Source: Chrysophaeum taylorii (Eukaryota > Sar > Pelagophyceae > Pelagomonadales > Pelagomonadaceae). Taken from it: a stretch of DNA of 43,411 nt. The notes beneath the pieces were generated by a model that was given only the letters and a program-made list of their open reading frames with translations, ran no database searches and had not been told where the DNA came from. Positions 28,415 through 38,160 of this stretch are shown here, piece by piece (the first letter of the stretch is position 1; each line of letters opens with the position of its first letter). The stretch covers positions 1 through 43,411 of the forward strand of contig JAQMWT010000228.1 of assembly GCA_029834535.1 (NCBI GenBank). Reading direction: 5' to 3'. Made by a program: the position numbers and the translations under genes.

Positions 28415-29788
28415 TTACGCATTCGCTGTTGCGAACAGCTTGGCCCGGAGGTAAGAGTCTTGTTCTCGCTCGCCGTCGAGAGTGCCCCAATCAAAAAGAG
28501 GAACGTGAACAACGTTCCAGCCGAGCCGCCGCAATAGTCGGGACTTGAAGCGCGTAGAGCCGGTCTCAACCCTCGTTCTTTCGAGATAGTGGTATGGCCC
28601 GTCGACTTCGACCGCACGCTTGGTGTCAGGTTGAGCCATGTCGAGCGACAATCCCTCTTCGGTCACGCGCTCGAAGATGTGAGCCCAGCCAACGCGGTCG
28701 AGCGCGGTCGCAACGTCGCGTTGGAGTAGGGGTGGTGATGGGTCCTGACGTTGAAACGCCGCCACTAGCATCTGATGGTGGTTTGACAGTGGGAAGCTCC
28801 GGTCAGGCCACTCGAGGTGAAAGTGCAACGAGGCAAGGTGGAGCCGCGACAAATGGCGATCATCCAAGGCATCGAGATCTGTCGCGACAATGCAGGCGAG
28901 TTCGGCGAAGAATTCGGGGTCCTTTTTCCAGTCGGCGCAGGCAAATACCCACGCTGTGTTCGCGAGCTCCTGCGGATTAAATTCGCCAAGCCGCGACAAG
29001 GCCGCCACGGCTATCGCGTCGAAGAGCTGAGGTGCCTTGATGCCAGTCGTGGCAAACGCCCAAGCCGAGTTCGCGAGGTCCTGCGGATTAAACTCGCCAA
29101 GCCACGATCGGGCCTCCAGGGCAATTGCGTCGAAGAGCTGAGGAGCCTCGATGCCCGCCGTCGCGAAGGCCCACGCCGTGATGGCGAGCTGCTGTGGATT
29201 GAACTGGCCAAGCCACGACCGGGCGGCCAGGGCAATCGTGTCGAAGAGCTGAGGTGCCTCGATGCCCGCCTTCGCGAAGGCCCACGACGTGTTGGCGAGC
29301 TCCGGTGGCTTGAACTCGCCCAGCCGCGAATGGGCCGCGTCAGCGATCGCCGCGAAGAGATGAGGTGCTTCGATGCCCGCCTTGGCGAAGGCCCACGCAG
29401 TGTTGGCGAGATCCCTTGGATTGAACTCTCGAATGCGGCGCTGACAGGCGTCTGCGAGGGCAATCACACGGCGATCACCTCACACGTCGCGATTTCGGCC
29501 GCCAAACTTGGCGACGCGGTGCGCGGCAGTCGCCAAATTTCGAGCGCTGAATTCGTCGCCTCGAGCCGCAAAGAGTGAGAGAATCGACTCGTGAGTTGCG
29601 CCGCGGCCCGTCATTAGCTTTCCCCACTGTATTTGTTGCCATCGCGGTGCCTCGGCAGCACTGCTACCTCGCGCGTGGCTCGCGTCGGCGTCGTGCCGCC
29701 ATTTCTTCGTTTCACGTCGATGATTCATTGTGACAGCTGCCTCTGAATCTTTACCCTCGTTTATGGTCTGAGCTCTGGAAACAAACAA
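28415..29788 (-). CDS. Octotricopeptide-like repeat protein with RAP domain (one in-frame TGA)
   Basis: Proteins of this type bind organelle RNA and act in processing or translation of plastid or mitochondrial transcripts. The uninterrupted part is 29467-28415 (350 residues from MIALADAC). Five 37-residue helical repeats, pattern F-x-P-x-x-LANTAWAFAKAG then APQLFDAIA, cover about residues 15-199. A RAP domain, a restriction-endonuclease-like fold, occupies about 282-340 (VEVDGPYHYLER, FKSRLLRRLGWNVVHVP). The same frame continues upstream to a Met at 29788 through RNLATAAHRVAKFGG, broken by a single TGA (29480-29482) just before GDRRVIALADAC. A short GT-AG intron of 45 bp could skip the TGA in phase, but it would delete a conserved helix. 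A nonsense mutation, a sequencing error or a shorter protein are alternatives. Confidence 0.83.
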
Positions 29789-29965
29789 ACCCTTGTGTGC
29801 GAAAAAAGAATTGTGACGTTGGGAGTGCAGCTGCCCCCGTGCTCAAGGGGCAGAAAAAAGCACCCCTGGGGGGCCGCAAATGTCATTTTTTTGGGGGATC
29901 GGTCAAGTTTGGTAAGCAAGTTCGGTCAATTTCTTTCGAGTTTGCTCGCTTTGATGTATGTTTAA

Positions 29966-29974
29966 GGAAAACAA
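29966..29974. repeat. Target-site duplication of LINE copy 2 (tail side)
   Basis: GGAAAACAA, repeated at 30960-30968. Copy 1 of Rep-Z (near 2930-2940) shows the site without an insertion. Confidence 0.8.
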
Positions 29975-30959
29975 CTAACTAACTAACTAACTTCGGACCT
30001 CTCCCGGGCATGGGAGCCAGGCTGGGCCGGTAGTAGCCGGTCCAGGATCACAGAGCAAAAAATCACACAGTTGGGGTAGAAGCTTGGGAAGAAATTGCAT
30101 GGATGGCGGACCGCCACTGCGCGCGGTCTTGTGCGAGGTCGTGCCACGAGTTGTTGAAGGGGATGTCGCATTTCCGGAGTGCCTTGGCGAGCGACCTCCC
30201 GTACGTCATCTGCGGAGCCCCCGGTGGGCGCTTGGAGCGGACCCAAGACGAGAGCATCTTGCGAGGGAGTCGGGAGAAGGGCATGCGGGCGACGTGACCG
30301 GCCCAGCGGAGCTGGCGGCGCGTGACGTAGACGTCGATGGACTCGAGGCCGAGGCGCCGCCGCAGGATCTCCGGTGAGATGTGGTGGGACCAGGCGTGTT
30401 TCCGGGTCACGCGACACATGACGCGGGCGCACTGCGCGTGGAAACACCGCAGCCGGCGGAACAGGACCTCGGTGAGGCACCACGATTCCGCACCGTGAAG
30501 GAGGATGGCCAGGACGAGCGAAACGTAGACGAGGCGCTTGGCGCGAGCAGAGACGGACTTCGAGGCGAAGATGCAGTCCCGCAAGGCACCGAAAGCCTGA
30601 GAAAAACGCCTTCTTGATCCGCGCGTCGACGTCTGAGTTGTCGCGGCAGTCGCGCGAGAGGACCGAGCCGAGGTACTTAAACTGGTCGACGACCGGTATG
30701 AAGGGCCGCTCGCGGCGACGAGTTTCCCTTCGATGAATCGGCGTACGCCGACGACGTTGCCTTTCTCTTCTGGGACCGCCACATCGCCGCCAGCGAGACA
30801 CCGCGCCTCATCGAACACTGCGACGCCTGGGGCATGGAGGTGCATTGCGGCAACCGACACACGAAAGCGGCGTCCAAAACGGAGATGCTGTTCGTCGCTC
30901 GCCCGGCACACCTGTACGGCGACCCAAAGTCGTTCGACGACACGGACCTCTCGGACATC
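29975..30959 (-). mobile_element. LINE copy 2 with inverted 5' part
   Basis: From its (TTAG)n tail at 29975-29993 up to about 30698 it is reversed relative to the plus strand and matches 24113-24839. From 30703 to 30959 it matches 23834-24097 in plus orientation. The inverted piece is thus the segment immediately upstream of the sense piece, with about 15 bp lost at the junction. This is the product expected from twin priming during target-primed reverse transcription. Confidence 0.92.
30063..30700 (-). pseudogene. LINE reverse transcriptase C-terminal part, copy 2
   Basis: Continuous frame from SVSARAKRLVYVSLVLAILL to SSWVRSKRPPGAPQ and WHDLAQDRAQWRSAIHA, 90% or more identical by eye to copy 1. 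The catalytic YADD segment lies in the inverted piece (30740-30760, plus strand), so the copy cannot be read through. Confidence 0.9.
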
Positions 30960-30968
30960 GGAAAACAA
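30960..30968. repeat. Target-site duplication of LINE copy 2 (5' side)
   Basis: GGAAAACAA. The first G may be shared with the element end. Confidence 0.8.
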
Positions 30969-31200
30969 ATTCACAAGTTTGGTCACTTTCAATAGAAGAA
31001 GTTTGATCACTTCAGTTTGGCCACTCCTCCGAAGTTGCATTAAGTTTGATCAATCAGCCATTCGAGTTTGATTCATAACCTTGTAAGTTTGGTCAAGAAG
31101 TTTGATCGCTACTCCTTAAACTTCCACTATGGTAATAATAATTGACCGAACTTTGGCTTTTTGAATCAAACTTAAGAAGGAGGCTTTTTTTTTAAGGGGG
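30969..31200. repeat. AAACTT repeat block of Rep-Z copy 2
   Basis: Reverse complement of 2695-2930. Dense AAGTTTGATCA and AAGTTTGGTCA motifs. Confidence 0.75.
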
Positions 31201-31269
31201 CGCGTGAGCGGCGCTTTTGGTTTTGCGAAAATAATAATGCTTTAAAAACGACGAGAGCTAGGTGCTGCA

Positions 31270-32050
31270 GCTACGCAGAATCACTCTACCGTGGCGTTAC
31301 ACGCGCGGCATGCCCCCCCCCCCATGACCGCCTTAGAAGGAGATCCATCCTAAGACAGCGCGGCGATACGCGCAAGGAGAGCGGGCAGCGACGCGCGGCC
31401 TCGAGAGCAGATTTTCCCCACGGCTTGGCGTACTTAAGCTGGGCTCATTCTCGTACCTTCCATCGTTCGTAGAAGCCACCCAAACCGCGACTCACCACGG
31501 TGGTGTTGCCGTGGTCATACGTCATTCTTCAGCAACATGCAGAGACATCGGACACCAGACTTATTACATGGCCTGCGTGAGACGGATCACTACATTGTGC
31601 ATCCCAAAATCTTCTCTCCGAGAGGGAGCGCGTCTTTGATAATCGACTCGGGGTCGAGTTAAAACGCGAAACTCGACGACGACCTCGAGAAACTGCGCGA
31701 GCACCGCCCCAGGAGCACCCAAAGACTGATTGTAGTCCCACACTTGCGCGGGACCGTACAGGACCACGTTCAGGAGTTCCTCACCGTCGCGTACCCGATC
31801 CGGAGTTCAATAGCTGTCCAGCTTGATCATGGGAAAACGGCAACGCGAGCACGTGCCGTTACGCCAGCATAAACAACTCGCACGATCGTAAGCGAACACC
31901 TCCTTATCCTCCTCCTCCTCCTCCTCCTCGAGCATCTCAAAAAAAAAAGCCCTGCCGCAAGATCATCCCGGGAGCTGCTGCTGCACCGTCGAGCACTGTA
32001 CGAGAATTTAAGTCGGCAAATACAGGCTGCGGCGCGAAGGGATGTCAAGA
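31270..32050 (-). pseudogene. Rep-Z coding block B, copy 2
   Basis: Minus-strand counterpart of 1777-2600. It retains CLCWRNGTCSRC, RFPMIKLD, RVRDGEELLNVVLYG and VWDYNQSLG, but in broken frames. All four cysteines are kept. The family is not recognised. Confidence 0.42.
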
Positions 32051-32099
32051 CGTCGACAGCCTTGCTCCGGAAGAGATCGCTGACACCACCCCTGTAATT

Positions 32100-32215
32100 C
32101 TAACCCAGTCAGTCATCATCAGTACGAGTCTAAAATATGACAAGTTTGATGTGATTGTTCGAAATTTGATCACACCAATTTGAATGCCTCCAAGTTTGAC
32201 CATACACACGCATCA
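32100..32215. repeat. Internal AAACTT block of Rep-Z copy 2
   Basis: Shorter counterpart of 1555-1740. Confidence 0.6.
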
Positions 32216-32434
32216 ACATGCGAATACTCGCAGAACAACATCCACAAACCAGGCCTGCGTAAGACAAAGCTGATACCACGCTGTTTTTTTCGTCGCCCAA
32301 GATTATTCATTCGGATGCGCCTTATTAGTTCGATGTTTGTGACAGACTACAGCGAACGATCCCGGTTCGTCATCTCGTGCCTTTAATAGCGGATGACATT
32401 GTTGCAGATGTCTATCAAACGCATGTGCCGAGAA

Positions 32435-32444
32435 GAGCCGCCTG

Positions 32445-32447
<3 letters not shown>
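32435..32447. repeat. Target-site duplication of LINE copy 3 (tail side)
   Basis: GAGCCGCCTGACT, exactly repeated at 32762-32774. The empty site in Rep-Z copy 1 is near 1290-1310. Confidence 0.9.
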
Positions 32448-32483
<36 letters not shown>

Positions 32484-32761
32484 TCAGACCTCTCCCCAGC
32501 ATGGGAGCCAGGCCGGACCGGCAGGAGCCGGTACGGAATCACAGAGGAAAATCACGCGGTTGGGGCAGAGGCGAGGGACGAGGACGGACTTGTTGATGGT
32601 GGACCGCCACTGCGGACCGCGGTCTTGTGCGAGGTCGTGCAAAAGCGTCGCAGGCCGCGGACGTGTTGGTCCACGAACTATCGACCTGTCCGTCGCGTTC
32701 TGCCCACCCGAGCGAACCCCATGATTCCCAGCGCGGACTTTCCTGGTGCTAACCGGCCAGC
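32448..32761 (-). mobile_element. LINE copy 3, 3' end with a foreign 5' piece
   Basis: A (AACT)n tail (32447-32481) and the conserved LINE terminus are followed by about 165 bp matching the LINE 3' end up to the GGTCTTGTGCGAGGTCGTGC region (about 32642). The remaining about 120 bp to the target duplication do not match the LINE. About 45 bp of it resembles 34928-34975 instead. The 13-bp duplication encloses both parts, so they were inserted together. Confidence 0.85.
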
Positions 32762-32774
32762 GAGCCGCCTGACT
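32762..32774. repeat. Target-site duplication of LINE copy 3 (5' side)
   Basis: Exact repeat of 32435-32447. Confidence 0.9.
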
Positions 32775-33420
32775 TGCCCTCCATAAAAAGCCCTTGATGA
32801 GGACCGACAACACGGCCTCGTGCTTCGCGCGATAGCTGGATCTTTTTTTGTCGGCAAAGCGAAGGTTCCGAGAGCAGGTGTGCCTTTTACAACACGCGTG
32901 ACGATATTGTCTACTTGCACATCACAACGGGCAGAAAGCACATAAAAGCTGCACCTTGCATATAGCATAAAAGAACGACAGCGCTGTCGCGCAGTAGACC
33001 ATGTTGTTGTACGCGCCGTCTAAAAACTTGCCTTCCATCTCCAACATCAGATGCTGCTGCAAGTCGGCCTCGAGAACACGCATGCTGAACTGGGAATCTT
33101 GGTTGCTAGATCGAGTAAAGTGGACTACCCTCGTATTTTTTGCACGCTCTGAGCTGCGACAGCGTACGCGGCGATCTCTCATAATCGTTTACCACCACCT
33201 TCGTCAGAACACGCGACTTCTTGTGTTTTCATTTTTCTCGGCGTCGTCGTCAACCGACGTCGGCGTGTTTAACACCACCACGCGACCCGAGCGACGACGA
33301 CGAAACCCGCATCGATACCGTCCTCCTCGTCGTTCGTTTCCAAGTCGAAGGACTTTCCGGAGTCACCACAGCGCGACGACGACATGAACAGAGCCGCTGA
33401 AAGCTCGATCACGGCGGGCG
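32765..33420 (-). pseudogene. Rep-Z coding block A, copy 2
   Basis: Better preserved than copy 1. Successive segments read FDLETNDEEDGIDAG, VLTKVVVNDYERSPRTLSQL, SMRVLEADLQQHLMLEMEGK, then FLDGAYNNMV, ALSFFYAICKVQLLCAFC and DVQVDNIVTRVVKGTPALG. Frame changes remain. No family is recognised. Confidence 0.42.
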
Positions 33421-33479
33421 GGCTTTGTGCTTTGTTTTGTCATTGAACCCTTATATGTATGTTTGCTCTCTTGTTAAGA

Positions 33480-33605
33480 GTACCACCAAGTTTAGTCAAC
33501 AAAACCAAAAAGATACGGATTGACCAAACTTAAGTGACATGTTGAAGGTTTACGGTGACCAAACTTATGTGGTGGTTGGAAACTTGACTTTTTTTTCCCT
33601 TGAAA
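33480..33605. repeat. Left-side AAACTT block of Rep-Z copy 2
   Basis: GATACGGATTGACCAAACTT and GTGGTTGGAAACTTGACTTT, the landmarks found as an inverted pair at 36-550 in copy 1. Only one arm is present here. Confidence 0.7.
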
Positions 33606-34059
33606 TAAAGTACACGAAGGTTCTCGGTTTGTTCAGATATATGTCTAGACGTTGTTTGAGCAAGCAAGGTTCGAACTAAGTTGAAGAAGACCCTTCATCG
33701 AGGGTTCAACAAAAAATTCCGAAGATGGAAAGAATGATGGCGAAAAGAAAAAACTCGCGGCGGTGTCTCCTCGAGAAAGAGCGACGAGAGAGAGGTGCAC
33801 CGCCCGAGCGAAGCTGAGAAAGAGCGGAAGAAGCACGGCGAGCTCGAGGCGGATCAAAAACGCCAGCAAACATGCTAGCGCGCAGGACAAGGGAAAGGAG
33901 AGGGCGCGCCAGCATGTGGAGCTCGCGCGTCCGACGGACATTAAGAGGGGGTATACATATTTTGTAGTAAGGACAGCAAACCTTGACATAAACTGCTGGG
34001 TCTCGTCTTGCGAGATCGACAATCTTGTCCGCGGCGAGCGAGAAGACGTCAGCTTCGTT
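33606..34059. other. Unassigned, possibly coding remnant
   Basis: The plus strand is rich in Lys/Arg/Glu codons (33720-33930) with no recognisable domain. It directly precedes the hAT-2 tail and could be its divergent upstream part. Confidence 0.35.
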
Positions 34060-34625
34060 CTCGCCTGCCTTCGTAATCATCTAACTTTCCCTATCTGGAA
34101 GAAACTCGGCGTCGACTACGACCGGCTTTGGGCGTTGTTCAAAGAAACGCCAAACACCATTGGTGAGTAAGACAATCCCGAGGTCGATGATGAAGAATCC
34201 GGAGCCATTTGAAAACATCTGATCGCCTGTAGTCCTCGCACCTCCTCTGGGCGTTTCTTTTATCGCTCTTCCCTTGATGACGCCCTTCCTTTTCTTTTCG
34301 CCGCCTCTTATGACGCGTCTCCGCTCCCCGCGGCCCGGCGCCTACGCTCTTAGCGCGAACACCAACTCCCTGGCTTTTAGGCAATCTTCTTCTTCTTCTC
34401 GTCGGCAGCTCTCTCCCTGCCTTGAGCTTGCGCGCTTTGCCGTTGCCGCCACCTCCTTCGTGTTGTTCGCACCGCCGGGTCCTGTCCACGTCGCAGCCCT
34501 GAGCCGTGAGCAAAACACCGCGCGCGCCTCTCCCCCGGCGGGCTTCAAGATCGCGCACCACGCGCGTAAACAGACTTCCGATCAAGCGGGCGAGGGCACA
34601 GTTGCGTAATTGAACGTGTTTGATC
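34060..34625 (+). mobile_element. hAT family 2, 3' fragment
   Basis: Matches 20950-21540 of the larger hAT-2 copy: the last coding residues (DYDRLWALFKETPNT and an acidic end) and the shared non-coding tail to GGGCGAGGGCACAGTT. It stops before the subterminal repeats. Confidence 0.75.
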
Positions 34626-34659
34626 GTCTATTATCCGTTCTGAGCACGCCAGGAGGGAG

Positions 34660-34742
34660 TTCCTTCCTTCCTTCCTTCCTTCGTTAAATTCGTTCGTTCG
34701 TTCGTTCGTTCGTTCGTTCGTTCGTTCATTAAATTCGTTCAT
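34660..34742. repeat. (TTCC)n and (TCGT)n microsatellites
   Basis: TTCC units at 34660-34681, then TCGT units at 34690-34727, bounded by duplicated ATTAAATTCGTTC-like sequence. Confidence 0.95.
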
Positions 34743-34759
34743 CAGAAGCACCGTCCTCC

Positions 34760-36400
34760 GAAATAAAAATATGGCGAAACGAACCGTAGAAGAACTTTCG
34801 GACGCGCGTCGACATCAAACTCACCACGATCGCCAAACAGAGGTAGCCTTGGACACCTCAACACCCGCGGACACGACGAGCGCATACTAGTGCGTCAACG
34901 GCCGGCTCAACGCCGTCACCCTTTGGTGTTCGTTCGAGCGAACCCCATCGTGATTCGCGGCGCAGACTTGGATGATTGGCGGTGGTGAGAGCGTCGAGCT
35001 GAAACGAGAGTGGGTGTGAGGAGGACGGCGAGGAGCCTTCTCCTGCTAGCAGGCCTCTTGTATGTCCAAGGCGGTGCAGCCACCGCCCGCCTCCGTCAAC
35101 GGGCAGACTTTATTAGGGAGCGCCAAGACGCTTCCCGAAAGAAAACTTGTTGCCTCTCTCGGCCGCCGCCGCCAGTTCCCTGCACCAGCGCCCGGACCAG
35201 GCCGGTCGACAAGCAACGGGCCAACGACATCAAACGCCAATACGTTGCGCTGCCGACGGGAAACGAAACCACGCCGGGCCGACCCGGCAGACGTCGGCAC
35301 GCGAGCGCAATGATTCCCCAGGCCACGCAACCGACTGGGCGGCGTGTCGCAAAGGAGTCCGCAGCCACAATATCTATCGCCGGCAGGTACTACCCAGCGC
35401 CGCGTAGTAGGAGTGTCGAGGGCCGCGGCGTCGAAACGAGGGCTGCGCGCGAGTCGGCCAGCGGGTAGGCGCGAGGCGCGCGACGCGACCGCACGTAGCA
35501 AGGAGTTTTCGTTCGATTTTCTCGCTCACCTGTTGCCGGGCAAACGACGCGGTGCCACAACCGCGACGCCGCCGCCAACCGGGTGATGCCCTCGACCCTG
35601 ATGCGTGCCGCGGAGAGTTCGAAACGAACGGCCATGGACCTCCGCGCCATTCCACTAGATCCTGGAGGGGTCGTCGTCCAAGACGCGAAGACCCTGGGCA
35701 GTGGAGGTAGGACTCGTGCACCGTTGCTCGCGCAAAATGATCTCCTCACCATAGCACGCGAGAGCCGGCAGCACAGCTTCGGTCGGAAGGGGGCAGCCAC
35801 GACGCGACGCCGTCATCGAAGAAGAAAAAGCGGACACAACCCCCGTGCGAGCAGAGACGGTCGTCTGATGCCTTCTGCTCGGGGACGGCAGCAAAACGCG
35901 CATAATAATATACAGCCGGGAAGGTGGGCATGCCCTGGCATTCTCTGAACGGAACATAAAAAAAAAGTCGCCGCCGCCGCCGCCGCCGCCGTCGTCGTCG
36001 TGGAAGAAAGTCAATTGGGGAAAAAACAAGGGGGCGCAGAACTCGGCCTCTGCAAGGCGCCCGAGCGACGACGACGCAAGGTTGCCCCTCTGCTGCGTAG
36101 CATCGCGCTGTATGCGCGTTCGATGCGGTCGAAGCAGTTCGCCTCGTCGACGATGGCAGAATCGGGACGTAGGTCCAAGAAAGAGCGCATGATGAAACTG
36201 AGAGTATATATCCCGCGAGGCACGCCGCTTGGATAGCAACGCGCGGCAACATCGGAGACCGACGTAGGCGGTGCACTGCGGTGGACGGCACGGGTTCACA
36301 TTTGCCGCGTTGGGGAGTACACGGAACTGGTAATCGATAACACACACAGAGGGGATGATGCAGCAGGGTAAGTAAGGCTCCTTTATTTATGAGGGTAAGG
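34760..36400. other. Unassigned GC-rich region
   Basis: Open frames occur on both strands without consistent support. A plus frame (35010-35468) begins with a hydrophobic run (SLLLLAGLLYV) but continues as low-complexity Arg/Pro-rich sequence. Another (36000-36236, KKERMMKLRVYIPRGTPLG) is short. (GCC)n/(GTC)n lies at 35968-36001. No gene is called. Confidence 0.4.
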
Positions 36401-36435
36401 GGAAGTTATAGGACCGATAGTAAACCGACGACGAT

Positions 36436-36774
36436 ATGCGTTGGGTTCTTGTAGTCTTGACGACGACATTCCTCGTTGTTCGAGGGTTCGTTTTGCAGGA
36501 GCTGCCGTCGCGTCGGTCTCTCCCGAAGGGTGTAGCGTGTGCGAAGCCGGAGATGAAGGAGATCCTGGAGGCGGGTTTCGAGAAAGTCGAGAAACGTCTC
36601 GAAAAGCGTTTCGACAACGTCGAGAAGCGTTTCGAGAAGCGTTTCGACAAGGTCGAGAATCGTTTCGACGAGGTCGAGAAGCGTCTCAAAAAGGTCGAGG
36701 ACGACCTCATGAAGCTGAAGCTTGGTCTGGTCCAATTAGGTGTCAATCCTGCACTCCTTGCCAACACCAACTAA
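36436..36774 (+). CDS. Small coiled-coil protein with putative bipartite plastid leader
   Basis: An intact 112-residue frame, ATG at 36436 to TAA at 36772-36774. Residues 1-17 (MRWVLVVLTTTFLVVRG) form a signal peptide, followed by Phe18 and a basic, Ser-containing stretch (FVLQELPSRRSLPKG). In algae with secondary red plastids a Phe right after the signal-peptide cleavage site marks plastid import, so this fits, but a secreted protein is possible. Residues about 41-97 are one long coiled coil built from KRFDKVEKRFEK-type units with Phe/Leu and Val at the core positions. The DNA is correspondingly repetitive (TTTCGAGAAGCGTTTCGACA). The tail is QLGVNPALLANTN. The function is unknown. Short upstream AT-rich sequence (TTTATTTATGAGG, 36382-36394) might be part of the promoter. 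Confidence 0.6.
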   Translation: MRWVLVVLTTTFLVVRGFVLQELPSRRSLPKGVACAKPEMKEILEAGFEKVEKRLEKRFDNVEKRFEKRFDKVENRFDEVEKRLKKVEDDLMKLKLGLVQLGVNPALLANTN

Positions 36775-37590
36775 CGGTTTTGGAGGCAATTTCGTTAAAT
36801 TTACGATTGAAGTCACCCAGAAGACTGTGAGCAGGATGCAAGGGGGGAATGGTGATATCCTGGCGTTGGAAGAAAATGGGGAACACTGTGCCCCGTGAAC
36901 ACGACACTCCAGGAGACAGACGCTCGAGACTGCAGCATATTCTCGACACCCAAGTTAGTTTTTTTAACCAACAGAATGCATGTTATTCGGAGGTGAAATG
37001 TCCCTTCCCCAGTGCCCACTGCCGAGCTCTCATCGCATCGCTCGCTCGCAGGTGGACCACTTCGACAACACGGGCAACTAACTAACTAACGAACTAGCTA
37101 ACTCACTAACTTCAGCGGCAAGGTCCTCGTGGGGAGCTCGCCTTTAAACTACTACCGCTTCTACCGTATCTCGAGCGAGATCGACGGCCAGTGCGGTAAC
37201 TAACGCGCAGGCCCTCGTCGAGACGCGTGGCAGTAACGCCCATCCCCCCACTTGCCTGCCTGCCACCTGACTTCCCCTAATTGTTGCTCTGGTACTACTG
37301 ACCTTGGAATTATGGGGGGGGGTTGTCATCATCTTGACATCCGCGCTTCCACTGAAGAACCCAATGTCGTCGACCAGGCATTTGTGTTGTTGCTTTCTTG
37401 CTGTCTTCTTGCTATTATTACCCTCATTTTTGATTGTCCGATTTTCGACGAGATGGCGTGTGAGGTGTTTGCGCTGAGATCGGGCGTGTGGTGGTTTCAC
37501 CCGCGGTTCGGGTTGGGAGGAAGGGTTGTTGAGGCCTCTGGTCCGGCCAATATCTGAGAAAACAACTACAGACGCTCAGCGTCCTCGAAA
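36775..37590. other. No gene seen
   Basis: Mixed sequence. An imperfect (AACT)n tract at 37074-37112 followed by ACTTCAG resembles the reversed tail of the LINE family, but the conserved LINE terminus does not follow. Confidence 0.5.
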
Positions 37591-37625
37591 CAACAACAAA
37601 ATAATAATAATAATAAAAATAAAAA
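37591..37625. repeat. (AAT)n-rich microsatellite
   Basis: AACAACAAAATAATAATAAT followed by AATAAAAATAAAAA. Confidence 0.9.
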
Positions 37626-37639
37626 CCGCCTGTGCGGTG

Positions 37640-38160
37640 GTGGTGCCCTCTTTTTGGCTCGGCCATCGCCGCACCTAGCGGCCATTGGGCTGCTGCCTCC
37701 CATGGAGCCTCGCCGACTGCCGCCAGCACGAATGGGCCTTCAAAGACAGCCTCGTCGTCTCAGGACCCGCCGCCAAAATCAAAAAAGACGTCCGTCCGTC
37801 CGTCCGTCCGTCCTCGCGAAGCTCGACAGTGCCGAGAGGCAACGTGCCGAGTTCTTCGTCGTCGTCGTCGACTCGAGCTTGCAACGCGAGGCGAATTTGT
37901 GAATAGAAAAAAAACTTTTAGTGAATGAATATGACTAGAATTTCGAGATTTTTGGGAGGGCCAACGTCAACACCGACCTTCCCGAAGTGGAACGGTCTTA
38001 AACCTAGCCGATGGCGCCGCCCTCGAGAAGGATTCATGGCCTTATATTGAGGGGCTTAGGATCTATCTTTGGGCATCACGTCAGCATGCATTACCTTGTT
38101 GTATTCAAAAGCATGCGAGCATCGAATCGAGTCGCTCCTGAGGGCAATTGAATATTCTGC
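37640..38160. other. No gene seen
   Basis: Contains (GTCC)6 at 37790-37813. The open frames overlapping each other at 37632-37928 differ in frame only, and none has support. Confidence 0.5.

Larger units (their letters stand above)
29895..33605 (-). mobile_element. Rep-Z, copy 2 (inverted), with two LINE insertions
   Basis: Reverse-complement counterpart of 430-3006. It ends on the left at GATCCC next to GGTCAAG... (29895-29905), like copy 1. Its continuity is broken by LINE copy 2 (29975-30959) and LINE copy 3 (32448-32761). Removing both restores colinearity with copy 1. Confidence 0.65.

Noticed and set aside
29480..29482. Selenocysteine codon in the RAP-domain gene
   Set aside because: The position falls in a repeat linker with no redox role known for this family, and no selenocysteine insertion hairpin was evident downstream of the stop.
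28817..29578. 253-residue open frame on the plus strand
   Set aside because: Antisense shadow of the RAP-domain gene. Its length follows from the 111-bp repeat lacking antisense stops.
35010..35468. 152-residue frame with a hydrophobic N-terminus
   Set aside because: After the first 25 residues it is low-complexity, and equally long frames exist on the opposite strand. No domain support.
37074..37112. Sixth LINE insertion from the (AACT)n tract
   Set aside because: The tract and the following ACTTCAG resemble the LINE tail, but the conserved terminus (CTCTCCCG...GGGAG) does not follow.
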